From the NCBI GenBank assembly GCA_014896635.1, contig JADBKA010000055.1, positions 1 to 24,089 on the forward strand: DNA of 24,089 bases, read 5' to 3'. The position numbers were made by a program, and so were the translations under genes. The stretch's first letter is position 1, and every line of letters begins with the position of its first letter. The notes beneath the pieces were generated by a model. It searched no databases. It was not told the origin of the DNA and saw nothing but the letters and a program-made list of their open reading frames with translations. Positions 7,568-15,173 of this stretch are shown here, piece after piece. The DNA is from Ktedonobacteraceae bacterium. Lineage in GTDB: Bacteria; Chloroflexota; Ktedonobacteria; Ktedonobacterales; Ktedonobacteraceae.

Positions 7568-7666
7568 GTTGCCCACCGGCAGCAAAAACAAAAGCGAGAC
7601 AGCTACCTTCCCGCAGGGCTTGTGCAGGAACACTATGCCTCGTGCAAATTCAGAGTTTGTATCGCA

Positions 7667-7692
7667 GGGCGCGAGGTGATCGCGCCCTTTTA
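7667..7692 (+). terminator. Intrinsic terminator of the small-gene operon
   Basis: GGGCGCGA (7667-7674), loop GGTGA, TCGCGCCC (7680-7687), then TTTTATTATT. Eight perfect GC-rich pairs and a T-run on the plus strand only. It abuts the stop of the convergent DUF3090 gene. Confidence 0.9.
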
Positions 7693-8295
7693 TTATTCTT
7701 CCCCCTCTTCTCCTTCTCCCTCCCCATCTGCATCAAGAGGAATGATCCGCTGATGCCCATTCTGTTTAACGCAGGCATGGGGTCCATCATCAAGGGGAGC
7801 GCCGCAGAACGGGCAAGTAGGACGACCGGCAGCAATCACGGCTGTAATATTGCGCGAGAGACGGTAAGCATCTTGCTGCGTGAAACTTAATGAGACGGCT
7901 TCTTGCTCACGTAAGACGAGTTGTGGCTCTTCACCCGGTTCCATCAGGATGTCAAAAGGCACGGCGGTCAACTGAAAAGTGCCTTCCGACTCTACAAAGC
8001 TCAGGCGCAACTCTCCGACTTGAAAATCGTAGGTTGGGGGGATGGGAAAGTCGGTAGGCATCGATTCAACGTCTGGCGTCTGGCCAACCTGAACCTGAGG
8101 TCGCAGAATCTGCCCCTCTGACAGCACGGCCAGAGCACGATCCAGCGTCAACGCGAGACTGTTGAGATACTCTTTCTCCACCCAGAAAATGGCACTCCCT
8201 CGTTCGCTGCGCGCAAAAAAGCGAAAACGGCGCTGGCCGGGCTGGCCGACCGCATCGGCCCCCAGCGTGCTGACAGGTCCTAAATCTCTACTCAT
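7693..8295 (-). CDS. DUF3090-family protein
   Basis: A 200-aa protein of the DUF3090 family, known mainly from Actinobacteria and Chloroflexota and of unknown biochemical role. Typical features are RRFRFFARSERGSAIFWVEKEYLNSLALTLDRAL near the N-terminus and the middle ELRLSF...LTAVPFDI, VSLSFTQQDAYRLSRNITAVIAAGRPTCPFCGAPLDDGPHACVKQNGH. The C-terminal CPFCG...HAC is a small zinc-ribbon-like motif (C-x2-C, then H-x-C) that family members share. The last 20 residues are a Glu/Gly-rich acidic tail that looks lineage-specific. GAGG lies six bases before the ATG. Only 21 bases separate it from the dehydrogenase upstream, so they are probably co-transcribed. Confidence 0.88.
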   Translation of the reverse strand: MSRDLGPVSTLGADAVGQPGQRRFRFFARSERGSAIFWVEKEYLNSLALTLDRALAVLSEGQILRPQVQVGQTPDVESMPTDFPIPPTYDFQVGELRLSFVESEGTFQLTAVPFDILMEPGEEPQLVLREQEAVSLSFTQQDAYRLSRNITAVIAAGRPTCPFCGAPLDDGPHACVKQNGHQRIIPLDADGEGEGEEGEE

Positions 8296-8316
8296 AAAAC
8301 ACCTCGCACGAGAAAT

Positions 8317-9297
8317 TCAATAGCCACGTGCCGGATTATAAAGGTTGAGCAGCGGCTCACCGGCTCGATAACGACGCAGATTTTCGGCAAAAAAGGCGGT
8401 GAGTCGCCTGTCGTAGTGCATGCTGACACCTGAAATATGCGGGGTCAGGATCACGTTGGGCAGCGCATAGAGCGGGCTATCTGCCGCCAGTGGTTCATGT
8501 TCTGCCACATCCAGCCCGGCCCCGGCGATCCAGCCCTCGCGCAGCGCCTGAATCAGCGCGCCTTCGTCGATGACACGGCCACGCGAGACGTTGACCAGGT
8601 AACAGTGAGCGCGCATGACACGCAGTTCTGGTTTGCCGATGAGCTTCTCTGTTGCTGGTGTGAGCGGTACGGCTACCACAACATAATCGCTCTGGCGCAG
8701 CATCTCGTGCAATTGCGCTACCGGATAGAGACGGTCCACGTCAGCATCTCGCTCGCCCTCATGGGCCGTCCGCCTTGTCGCCAGCACACGCATGCCAAAG
8801 GCACGGCCCAGTTGCGCGATGCGCCGCCCGATGTGCCCCAGACCGATAATGCCCAGTGTCTGATCTTCCAGTTCGCGTCCCCCCAGTTTATACCAGTTTG
8901 CGCTGCGTGGCCAGATACGCCGGTCCTGCAAACGTACCATTTCAGGCCACGAGCGATTAAACATCAGCATGCTGCCAAAAACATATTCGCCGACCGCCGT
9001 CGCGGCGATGCCAGCAGCCGTCGTCACCAGCACACCGCTGCCGGCTTCCAGGATACCCCGCGCCTGTAGATTATCAACACCCGCTCCGGCACACTGCATC
9101 CAGCGCAATCTGACAGCCAGTTCACGCCAGGCAACAGGCAGCCAGTAGGAGCAAAGTACCTCGGCCTCTCGCAGCCGCGAGAGGTATTCATCTTTACTTG
9201 TGGTACAGACAATCTCTGCATCCCCCGCCTCTCGCAGTATCTCCTGTGAGGCCGGCGAGAACTGAAATGTGCTCACTATCTTCAAACGCCCGGTCAT
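8317..9297 (-). CDS. D-isomer-specific 2-hydroxyacid dehydrogenase
   Basis: A 326-aa NAD(P)-dependent oxidoreductase reducing 2-oxoacids or oxidising D-2-hydroxyacids; the substrate is not evident. The NAD-binding Rossmann motif GLGHIG is at 152-157, with ATRRTAHE after the second strand. The catalytic set is R239 in NVSRGRVIDE, E268 in GLDVAEHEPL and H287 in LTPHISG. GVDNL in the first domain is the substrate loop. A basic residue after the second strand (TRR) suggests NADP(H) may be accepted, as in glyoxylate/hydroxypyruvate reductases; this is inference. GAGGGGAG lies about nine bases before the ATG. Confidence 0.94.
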   Translation of the reverse strand: MTGRLKIVSTFQFSPASQEILREAGDAEIVCTTSKDEYLSRLREAEVLCSYWLPVAWRELAVRLRWMQCAGAGVDNLQARGILEAGSGVLVTTAAGIAATAVGEYVFGSMLMFNRSWPEMVRLQDRRIWPRSANWYKLGGRELEDQTLGIIGLGHIGRRIAQLGRAFGMRVLATRRTAHEGERDADVDRLYPVAQLHEMLRQSDYVVVAVPLTPATEKLIGKPELRVMRAHCYLVNVSRGRVIDEGALIQALREGWIAGAGLDVAEHEPLAADSPLYALPNVILTPHISGVSMHYDRRLTAFFAENLRRYRAGEPLLNLYNPARGY

Positions 9298-9355
9298 TAT
9301 TAAAAACTCCCCTCATCGGATGGTGCAGGAGACCTCATCTCTGCTCCTCTCTTCC

Positions 9356-9384
9356 AGTCTAACTGATAGACTCTCCTGTGGCAA
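9356..9384 (-). promoter_or_regulatory. Promoter of the dehydrogenase-DUF3090 pair with overlapping palindrome
   Basis: Minus strand: TTGCCA (9379-9384), 17 bp, TAGACT (9356-9361). The -10 is one arm of an inverted repeat AGTCTA-ACTGA-TAGACT (9356-9372), a possible repressor site. Predicted leader about 50 bases. Confidence 0.5.
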
Positions 9385-9464
9385 TATTATTGTGTCTCCT
9401 TATTCCATTTTGCATCATATCTTTAACGCCAATCTTCTTTTTTAGCTATTCGGGCATATTTCTT

Positions 9465-9490
9465 TCTATCCATGTTATTAACTGGATAGA
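9465..9490. promoter_or_regulatory. Inverted repeat upstream of the membrane protein gene
   Basis: TCTATCCA (9465-9472), 10-base spacer, TGGATAGA (9483-9490), perfect arms. It lies 86 bases before the start at 9577. Operator or hairpin; I could not assign a convincing promoter beside it. Confidence 0.4.
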
Positions 9491-9576
9491 TAAACGTATT
9501 TCACATTGAAAGCTACTAAGGATGTGTTACTGGTAAGCGGATCTTTTTATAAAGTATTTATGAGGGAAAGAAACTA

Positions 9577-10605
9577 ATGTTGAACGATCCTCAGGGCTAT
9601 GACCAGCCGGCGAGTGCATCTCCGCAATTCCAGCGCCCCTGGCAGGACGCGAGGAATGTCGCCGATGAGCCGGGCAATGTGCCGGTACCGGCCCCCGGCA
9701 GTCTGTCCGGTTTCTACGCCCCCCCTTCATCTCAGCCACTACAACAGCCGCAGCGACAGTTCCCGCCCTGGCCGGTAGATGGCCGGCAGGGCTGGCAGGC
9801 TGGCTATGGGAATGGTAATGCGCTGTGGCAGAATCAGCAACAGGGTTTCTCGACGCCATTCGCGCCGCAGGCACCGCAGACGCCGTCCACGCCGCAGCCG
9901 GGCCAGTTTGTGCCTCCCAGCGGCACTTTCAGACCGTATCCTCCTAGAAAGCGACCCGGCCTGACAGCAGATCGGCACGGGGATAGCAGGCATATAATGC
10001 AGCTGGTGATGATTGTTACCAGCGTAGTGCTGGTGCTTATTCTTGTAATTGGCGGCTTTTTGCTGTTCTCAACTGACAAACCGACGGCGAAGATCTCGCA
10101 GCCTTCGCCCCAGGCAACTGCTACAGAAGACACCGCGACCGCTACGCCGGAGATCACGCCCAGTCCGACCGACGTTCCCACGCCGAACGCGACCGCCACA
10201 GCCGCTGCGGCAGCACCCCCGGCCGTCATCCCAACACGTCCTGTCTACAAGCCCACTCCCAAACCCACCATCAAACCCACTCCAACAGCGACGCCCAAAC
10301 CAACGGCCACCGCCACAAAAACGCCCATTGAATGGAACTATAACTTTACAAAAGGCACCGACGGTCAACTGATCCATTGGAGTGACCCTAGTAATTCTTC
10401 TGACTTCTGCACCGCTGATGTGCAGAAGGTCGGCGCAATCGGGTGTGTACCCGATGCAGCATCAGAGGCTGGCTATGCTGTTGTATGCACCGATGGTCTG
10501 GTCAGTTTTAATGGCGGCACAGGCTTCGCATGCAGTACACATGGCGGCTTTAAAAATGGCACAGAGGCGGCCAGCACGATCTACGCCCATCCCATCTATG
10601 CCTGA
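9577..10605 (+). CDS. Single-pass membrane protein with Pro-rich cytoplasmic region and DUF3761-like C-terminus
   Basis: A 342-aa protein. Residues 1-125 are Pro/Gln-rich and low in structure (repeated PQ, QQPQR and FAPQAPQTPSTPQPGQ). A basic stretch RKRPGLTADRHGDSRH precedes one transmembrane helix at about 141-164, so the N-terminus is cytoplasmic. Residues 165-250 are a Thr/Pro-rich stalk (KPTPKPTIKPTPTATPKPT). The outer C-terminus (251-342) has four Cys at 278, 290, 304 and 319. VVCTDGLVSFNGGTGFACSTHGGF resembles the CxDGxxS...GxCSxHGG pattern of DUF3761; that resemblance is from memory. GAGGGAAAG lies six bases before the ATG. It converges on the kinase cluster, and its inside-disordered, TM, stalk, sensor layout mirrors the kinases without a kinase domain. 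A substrate or partner role is possible but unproven. Confidence 0.85.
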   Translation: MLNDPQGYDQPASASPQFQRPWQDARNVADEPGNVPVPAPGSLSGFYAPPSSQPLQQPQRQFPPWPVDGRQGWQAGYGNGNALWQNQQQGFSTPFAPQAPQTPSTPQPGQFVPPSGTFRPYPPRKRPGLTADRHGDSRHIMQLVMIVTSVVLVLILVIGGFLLFSTDKPTAKISQPSPQATATEDTATATPEITPSPTDVPTPNATATAAAAAPPAVIPTRPVYKPTPKPTIKPTPTATPKPTATATKTPIEWNYNFTKGTDGQLIHWSDPSNSSDFCTADVQKVGAIGCVPDAASEAGYAVVCTDGLVSFNGGTGFACSTHGGFKNGTEAASTIYAHPIYA

Positions 10606-10660
10606 ATCGGCAGGAGGGTTCCCCAGAGGCGTAGACTGAACGGAAAAAGGGGAGGTCAAA

Positions 10661-10860
10661 GTGGGGGAGGTGTCCCCCGGAACCCCGCCATTGATGGCGG
10701 GGTGACAAGTTGCTTTTCAGGGGGGCCAGGGGGACACATGCCCCCCCTGGCGGGGGTCTGGGGGTACCCCCCAAAAAACCTCTTTTCCCCTTTTTTCTCC
10801 TTTTGGAGAGGAGGGAGACCCCCGAAAGTTGACGCCAAAGGGGGTGTCCCCCCGAAAACT
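10661..10860 (+). repeat. GC-rich hairpin-forming interspersed repeat, copy 1
   Basis: Noncoding stretch with many G- and C-runs. The core 10719-10857 aligns by eye with the reverse complement of 17894-18028. Conserved hairpins in order are CCAGGGGG/CCCCCTGG (10726-10733, 10743-10750), TCTCC-TTTT-GGAGA (10796-10809) and ACCCCC/GGGGGT (10818-10823, 10840-10845) with a 16-base loop containing AAGTTGACGC. Upstream there is also CCCCGCCA-TTGA-TGGCGGGG (10683-10702). It lies between the convergent ends of the membrane protein gene and kinase K1. No transposase or target-site duplication was seen. Confidence 0.8.
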
Positions 10861-10874
10861 TCTTTTTCCCTGGC

Positions 10875-12572
10875 TCATTGCAGACAAATGCTATTTGGAT
10901 TTTCTTGAATATTGGGGCAAGACTGAATGGTAAAACTGGGTGGTGATTTTTGCGTAATCTGAATGTAGTAGAGGCGATCAGAGATAGATGGGATAGTAGG
11001 GGTACGCTCGGTGCTTTCCAGTGTGATCAGCACAAGCCAGTTCTCACGCAGCAAGTTGGGGATACCGGGATAAGGGCGACCAAGCGTCATGTGGATTTTC
11101 CCATCCTCCACACGTAGTTGCCAGTGCGGCCCGATCCTCTCAAGATTGGCGTTTTCCAGCCAGGCATAGTAGACCTTGCCCGCCGGCGGTGGGGGAACGT
11201 TTTGCAGGTCCAGTTCGATCTGATCATAGACATCTGGAGCAGCCTGGGGGCTGCGTGAGAAAGTCACAGTGCCGGAGACCGGTGGCGGCCCTGGCAGTTG
11301 CCTATGCGAGAAGAAAATGAAAGAAGCCAGCCCCGAACCGAGGAGCACGAGAAGAAAAAGTGCTATGGGCAGTATAGCGCTTTTTTTGCCACGTATACCG
11401 CGAGTTTTCGTCGCAGTCGCGGGTGATTCTACGAGAGGTGAGGCGGTGCGCTGACCGTCCGCCGGGGGCGTGAGCGGATGATCAGGCTGGACGAGATTCT
11501 GAGAATAGGCGGGGGTGTGCGGGTTGGGATAGGCAGCGTGTATCGGAGAAAGGCTGGCAGCGCCTGAGCCTGACAGGCTGCCGGAAATGCCGGATTGTGA
11601 TAGGCGCGACGGCGTTGTACCGGTTATAGTATAAGGCGTGTCAGCGATGCCCGGCTGGCTGGACGGATTGCCGGGGCGGATGAGCTGCTGTGGTACAGGA
11701 ACATTCAGAGCTTCGGCCAGAGCAATAGTCATCTCAGTGGCACTCTGGAAGCGATCCGCCGGTTTTTTGGCGATGCTTTTCAGGATAACGCTGGCGAGCA
11801 GTTCGGAGATAGCCGGATTGAAAAGAGAGGGCGGAGGCGGTACTTCGTGGACATGCTGCATAAGAATCGCCATCGCCGTCTCTCCGCGGAAAGGGATGGT
11901 GCCGGTTGTGATTTCATAGAGAATGATGCCCAGGGAGTAGAGATCGCTGAGGGCTGAGGGCTGTCCCTGCACCTGTTCTGGTGCGATATATTGCGGAGTG
12001 CCGACCACTGAGCCGGTCATCGTCCTTGACCTGGCGGCAGCTTCCTGTATACGGGCAATGCCAAAGTCAATCAGCACTGGTTTGCCTATCGACCCATCAA
12101 ACGGCGGGCGCTGGTCGAGCAGCACATTAGAAGGCTTGATGTCGCGGTGAATCATATTATGCCGGTGGGCATAGTCAATAGCCAGGCTGGTGCCGGTAAA
12201 AATATGGACGATCTCCGAAGCTGATGGGAACTGGGAGCGGCGCGAAGTATGCCGGATAAACTCTGTCAGCGTCTGCCCACGCACGTAGTCCATCACCATG
12301 TAAGCCAGATCGGTCGATTCATCTGCTGGGGAAGAGACGTTAAAATCGTGGATCTGGACAATGTGGGGGTGGCGGAGCGCAGCAATAAGCCGCGCTTCCT
12401 GAATGAAGCGCGCTGTAAATTCCGCATCGTTCTGCCAGTCTGAGCGCAGAAGCTTGATGGCAACGTGACGTTTGAGCTGGGAATCAAAGGCTTTCCAGAC
12501 CTCGCCCATCCCCCCCTGACCCAGACATTGTTGCAATTCGTATTTGCCAAGCCGTCGTAGCTCTGCTGTCAT
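10875..12572 (-). CDS. Membrane Ser/Thr protein kinase K1 (PknB-type, catalytically complete)
   Basis: A 565-aa transmembrane kinase. The Gly loop GQGGMG is at 18-23, with K40 in VAIK, E59 and HRD at 142-144 (MIHRDIKPSN). DFG is at 169-171, a Thr-rich activation loop around 186-192, and APE at 197-199, so activity is expected. A Pro/Ser-rich linker (300-398) leads to the transmembrane helix at 399-422. The outer domain (about 434-540) contains LQNVPPPPAGKVYYAWLENANLERIG and VLITLESTERTPTIPS, resembling the C-terminal domain of anti-sigma factor RskA. It lacks the helical domain of K2-K4. I chose the ATG at 12572 because homologous K2-K4 start at the same place; the longer frame would begin inside a hairpin at 12678-12700. 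No Shine-Dalgarno lies at normal distance; AGGAG is 22 bases upstream in a hairpin loop. Last gene of the K3-K2-K1 run. Confidence 0.93.
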   Translation of the reverse strand: MTAELRRLGKYELQQCLGQGGMGEVWKAFDSQLKRHVAIKLLRSDWQNDAEFTARFIQEARLIAALRHPHIVQIHDFNVSSPADESTDLAYMVMDYVRGQTLTEFIRHTSRRSQFPSASEIVHIFTGTSLAIDYAHRHNMIHRDIKPSNVLLDQRPPFDGSIGKPVLIDFGIARIQEAAARSRTMTGSVVGTPQYIAPEQVQGQPSALSDLYSLGIILYEITTGTIPFRGETAMAILMQHVHEVPPPPSLFNPAISELLASVILKSIAKKPADRFQSATEMTIALAEALNVPVPQQLIRPGNPSSQPGIADTPYTITGTTPSRLSQSGISGSLSGSGAASLSPIHAAYPNPHTPAYSQNLVQPDHPLTPPADGQRTASPLVESPATATKTRGIRGKKSAILPIALFLLVLLGSGLASFIFFSHRQLPGPPPVSGTVTFSRSPQAAPDVYDQIELDLQNVPPPPAGKVYYAWLENANLERIGPHWQLRVEDGKIHMTLGRPYPGIPNLLRENWLVLITLESTERTPTIPSISDRLYYIQITQKSPPSFTIQSCPNIQENPNSICLQ

Positions 12573-12584
12573 AAAAGCGTGGTA

Positions 12585-12617
12585 TTTCCGCTCACTCCTG
12601 AACGGCGCGAGCGGAAA
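12585..12617 (-). promoter_or_regulatory. Hairpin presenting AGGAG in its loop before K1
   Basis: TTTCCGCTC (12585-12593) and GAGCGGAAA (12609-12617) are perfect 9-bp arms with a 15-base loop. On the minus-strand mRNA the loop contains AGGAG (12595-12599), the only Shine-Dalgarno-like sequence near K1. The stem ends 12 bases before the ATG. Confidence 0.5.
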
Positions 12618-12677
12618 CGCCTTTTCTCCTTTCTTCCCCGATGAAAAGGAACAGGAAAAAGTGTGTTCTGAGGGACC

Positions 12678-12700
12678 AGCCGGGAGCATTGCCCCCGGCT
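12678..12700 (-). terminator. GC-rich hairpin between K2 and K1
   Basis: AGCCGGG (12678-12684) pairs with CCCGGCT (12694-12700), 9-base loop, 16 bases after the K2 stop. There is no T-run directly after the stem on the minus strand (the nearest is ACTTTTTCC about 20 bases on). It may be a partial terminator or RNA-processing/stability hairpin that lowers K1 relative to K2. Confidence 0.4.
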
Positions 12701-12715
12701 CTCCCTTTTACTTTA

Positions 12716-15148
12716 TCACACATTCTGCGGCAAGTCAGCCGAGAGCGTAATGGTCGCTAGCAACTGGATCTCATAATGCGCCTGGAGCGCGGCTGACTGA
12801 ATCTGGTTGGAGGTGGGATCAAGCTTGCCGAGATAGGCGTAAAGCGCGTGTGTTACCAGGTTATCCAGAATGCTAAGGGTTGAGAGCTGCGTCATTTTGG
12901 CAGGATCACTGCTTAGCTTAAAGAGTTGTGCAGCGTCCATACGAGCCTGCTTGAGGTAGACATCGGCTCTACCAACGGCATCAACGATACGCCCTGCTCG
13001 CTGGCGCATCTCGTTTGAGATGTCGGGGGCTTTAGCTACTTGCCCGACATGTAATATCACATGATCGGTATAGCCTGGGGGATCTTTGCTTAGCTCTTTC
13101 CCCTGTGCTGGATCGACTGTGAGTAGCGGAACTTGCGAGATGTAGGGATCGACCAGAAGTGGTGTACCGGGCGGTAGATCAAGGTTACTGTGTTGCTTGC
13201 CGTCCAGGTATTGCAGGATACGGATGAAATGCAGCCGCATGAGGGAGAGCTGATCGGGGGGAGTATTGGTGCCGTGCCAGTAATCGCGCGCACTGACAGC
13301 CCATTCGACAATTTTCTCCGTGTTCCTGAAGAACCAGGTATCGAGGCCGCCCTTCAGAGCCAGCACAGAGATATTGGTTTCATCATAAAAGAGGTGGCGG
13401 ATGTGGACCAGGGCGCTAAAGCCCGGGTCAGCCCCCGGAATCTGCTGCTGCGGGATCTCGCCATAGTAGCGCCAGGTGGTGCGATCTGTGGAAGGTGCAG
13501 TGGGGGTGTTGCCGCGCGGCTCCTCGGTAATCAGAAAGCGACTGGTGGTGGACAGGAGATTGTCGTGACGCGGATTGCCCTGATATTTGTAATGCACGAT
13601 GCCGTTATGGACCGGCAGGTCGTTAGTGATCAGAATGGGAGGCTGGATCGGGCGCGGCCCCGTCAGGTCGCGCCCCGGCTCCGGGCGTCTGTCTCCAAGC
13701 AACCAGGCATAGTAGCTGTAGCCCGGCTTCGGATCGGGAACGTTCTGCATGTCAATCTGGAGCTGATCGGCGACGCCCTGAGCGGTTGCCGGGGCGACCT
13801 GGCCGCTACTGGTGTAGAAGACACTGCCTGTGACGGGTTTAGCGACGAAAGGGAGCAGCTGGGGGGCCAGTAAATACGTAGCCAGCCCCCCACTGACCAG
13901 GAGAAGGAGAAGGAACAGAGCAACTAGCGTCATGATGAGTCCTCTGCGCCTTGCTGCTGGCCTGCGCATCGCAGGTGATGGAGGGGCAGAGGGTGTTTGT
14001 GGCGTGGGCTGTGATTCCGCTGGGAAACTCTGTGCCGGCGGAATGCCTGGATATCCCATCAGCGGTGTGATGCTGGGCGTACCAGGCGTGCCGGAAGGAG
14101 TCGCGTATTGCCCGCCTGCTGAAATACCCCCCTGGCTGATAGGCTGAGCGGGAGGAGCCGGGGCTTCGGCTGGTCTGCCGGATATGCTGTGCGATGACTG
14201 CTGGAGGATCGTCGGAGCATCGAGGGGATCTGGCGACGAGGCGAGCTGTGTTAGCGATTCCGGGGCGGGAAGGTTGAAAGCTTCGGCGAGCGCGATGGTC
14301 AGAGCTGACGCGCTGGCGTAGCGCGCAGAAGGGTCTTTCGCTATACTGCGCATAATGACCTGGGACAGCGCCGGAGAGATACGAGGGTTGATCGAGTCCG
14401 GCGCAGGCGGTGTGGCCTGGAGATGCTGCGAGATCACCTCTTCGGGTGTGTTGCCGGAGAAAGGAAGGGTGCCGGTTGTGATCTCGTAGAGAACGATGCC
14501 CAGGGAATAGAGATCGCTGCGTTCATTGCCGGGATAGCCGCTGGCCTGTTCTGGCGAGATGTAGAGTGGCGTACCAAGTTGCGCGCCGCTCAGCGTGCTG
14601 GATGAGACACTCATTAGCCTGGCGACGCCGAAATCGGTCAGGATTGGTTCGCCCATCGGGTTCAGCGTTGTGTTGCGTCTATCCAGCAGAATATTGGCAG
14701 GTTTGATATCGCGGTGAATCATTCCCTGCCGGTGAGCGTAGTCGATGGCGAGACTGATCGAGGTGAAGAGGTTCACAATCTCTTGCGGCGAGGGGAAAAG
14801 GCCCCTGGCCGAAGTGCTGTGGATGAAATGGGCCAGCGTCTGTCCTTCAACATAATCCATGACCATATAGGCGATGGGAACGCTGTTGCCGGAGTTGTCG
14901 GTCACCTGCTGGACCTGGAAGTCGTGTAGCTGGACGATGTTGGGATGGTGCAGCGAGGCGATCAACTGGGCCTCGCGCTGGAAGCGCATCAGGAAGTTCG
15001 GGTCGTCGCGCAGATTTGGATGAAGCAGTTTGATAGCGACGAAACGCTGGAGCTGGGTGTCAAGAGCTTTCCACACTTCGGCGATGCCGCCGTGTCCCAG
15101 GCGCTCTACAAGCTGGTATTTATCGAGGCGCTCAGGCGTGATACTCAT
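12716..15148 (-). CDS. Membrane Ser/Thr protein kinase K2 (catalytically complete) with two outer domains
   Basis: An 810-aa PknB-type kinase with K40 in VAIK, E59, HRD at 145-147 (MIHRDIKPAN), DFG at 172-174 and SPE at 198-200. The second Gly-loop position reads GHGGIAEV, with Ala for the third Gly. A Pro-rich linker runs 300-400 and a transmembrane helix lies at about 404-427. The RskA-like outer segment (438-565) includes MQNVPDPKPGYSYYAWLLGD and RFLITEEPRGNTPTAPS. A helical domain (about 580-805) contains GLDTWFFRNTEKI, SARD, FIRILQYLDG, LPPGTPLLVD and AYLGKLDPTSNQ, ending HYEIQLLAT. It starts 25 bases after K3. GAGAGG is 13 bases from the chosen ATG and directly abuts an upstream ATG that opens only a nine-codon frame. 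Confidence 0.94.
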   Translation of the reverse strand: MSITPERLDKYQLVERLGHGGIAEVWKALDTQLQRFVAIKLLHPNLRDDPNFLMRFQREAQLIASLHHPNIVQLHDFQVQQVTDNSGNSVPIAYMVMDYVEGQTLAHFIHSTSARGLFPSPQEIVNLFTSISLAIDYAHRQGMIHRDIKPANILLDRRNTTLNPMGEPILTDFGVARLMSVSSSTLSGAQLGTPLYISPEQASGYPGNERSDLYSLGIVLYEITTGTLPFSGNTPEEVISQHLQATPPAPDSINPRISPALSQVIMRSIAKDPSARYASASALTIALAEAFNLPAPESLTQLASSPDPLDAPTILQQSSHSISGRPAEAPAPPAQPISQGGISAGGQYATPSGTPGTPSITPLMGYPGIPPAQSFPAESQPTPQTPSAPPSPAMRRPAARRRGLIMTLVALFLLLLLVSGGLATYLLAPQLLPFVAKPVTGSVFYTSSGQVAPATAQGVADQLQIDMQNVPDPKPGYSYYAWLLGDRRPEPGRDLTGPRPIQPPILITNDLPVHNGIVHYKYQGNPRHDNLLSTTSRFLITEEPRGNTPTAPSTDRTTWRYYGEIPQQQIPGADPGFSALVHIRHLFYDETNISVLALKGGLDTWFFRNTEKIVEWAVSARDYWHGTNTPPDQLSLMRLHFIRILQYLDGKQHSNLDLPPGTPLLVDPYISQVPLLTVDPAQGKELSKDPPGYTDHVILHVGQVAKAPDISNEMRQRAGRIVDAVGRADVYLKQARMDAAQLFKLSSDPAKMTQLSTLSILDNLVTHALYAYLGKLDPTSNQIQSAALQAHYEIQLLATITLSADLPQNV

Positions 15149-15173
15149 AAGATGTGCTCATCCTCTCTTGAAA

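Noticed and set aside
10656..10838. Pro/Gly-rich frames in the GC-rich repeat, with similar frames at 17896-18111
   Set aside because: Their similarity is explained by the shared nucleotide repeat; G- and C-runs translate to Pro/Gly, and there are no start signals.
12573..12689. 39-residue N-terminal extension of kinase K1
   Set aside because: Its ATG lies inside the hairpin after K2, and the paralogues begin at the internal Met.
15132..15161. Nine-codon frame whose ATG abuts GAGAGG, overlapping the K2 start
   Set aside because: Zero spacing to the Shine-Dalgarno makes initiation unlikely. It may be a trace of an older start similar to that of K3, but I cannot support it as a gene.
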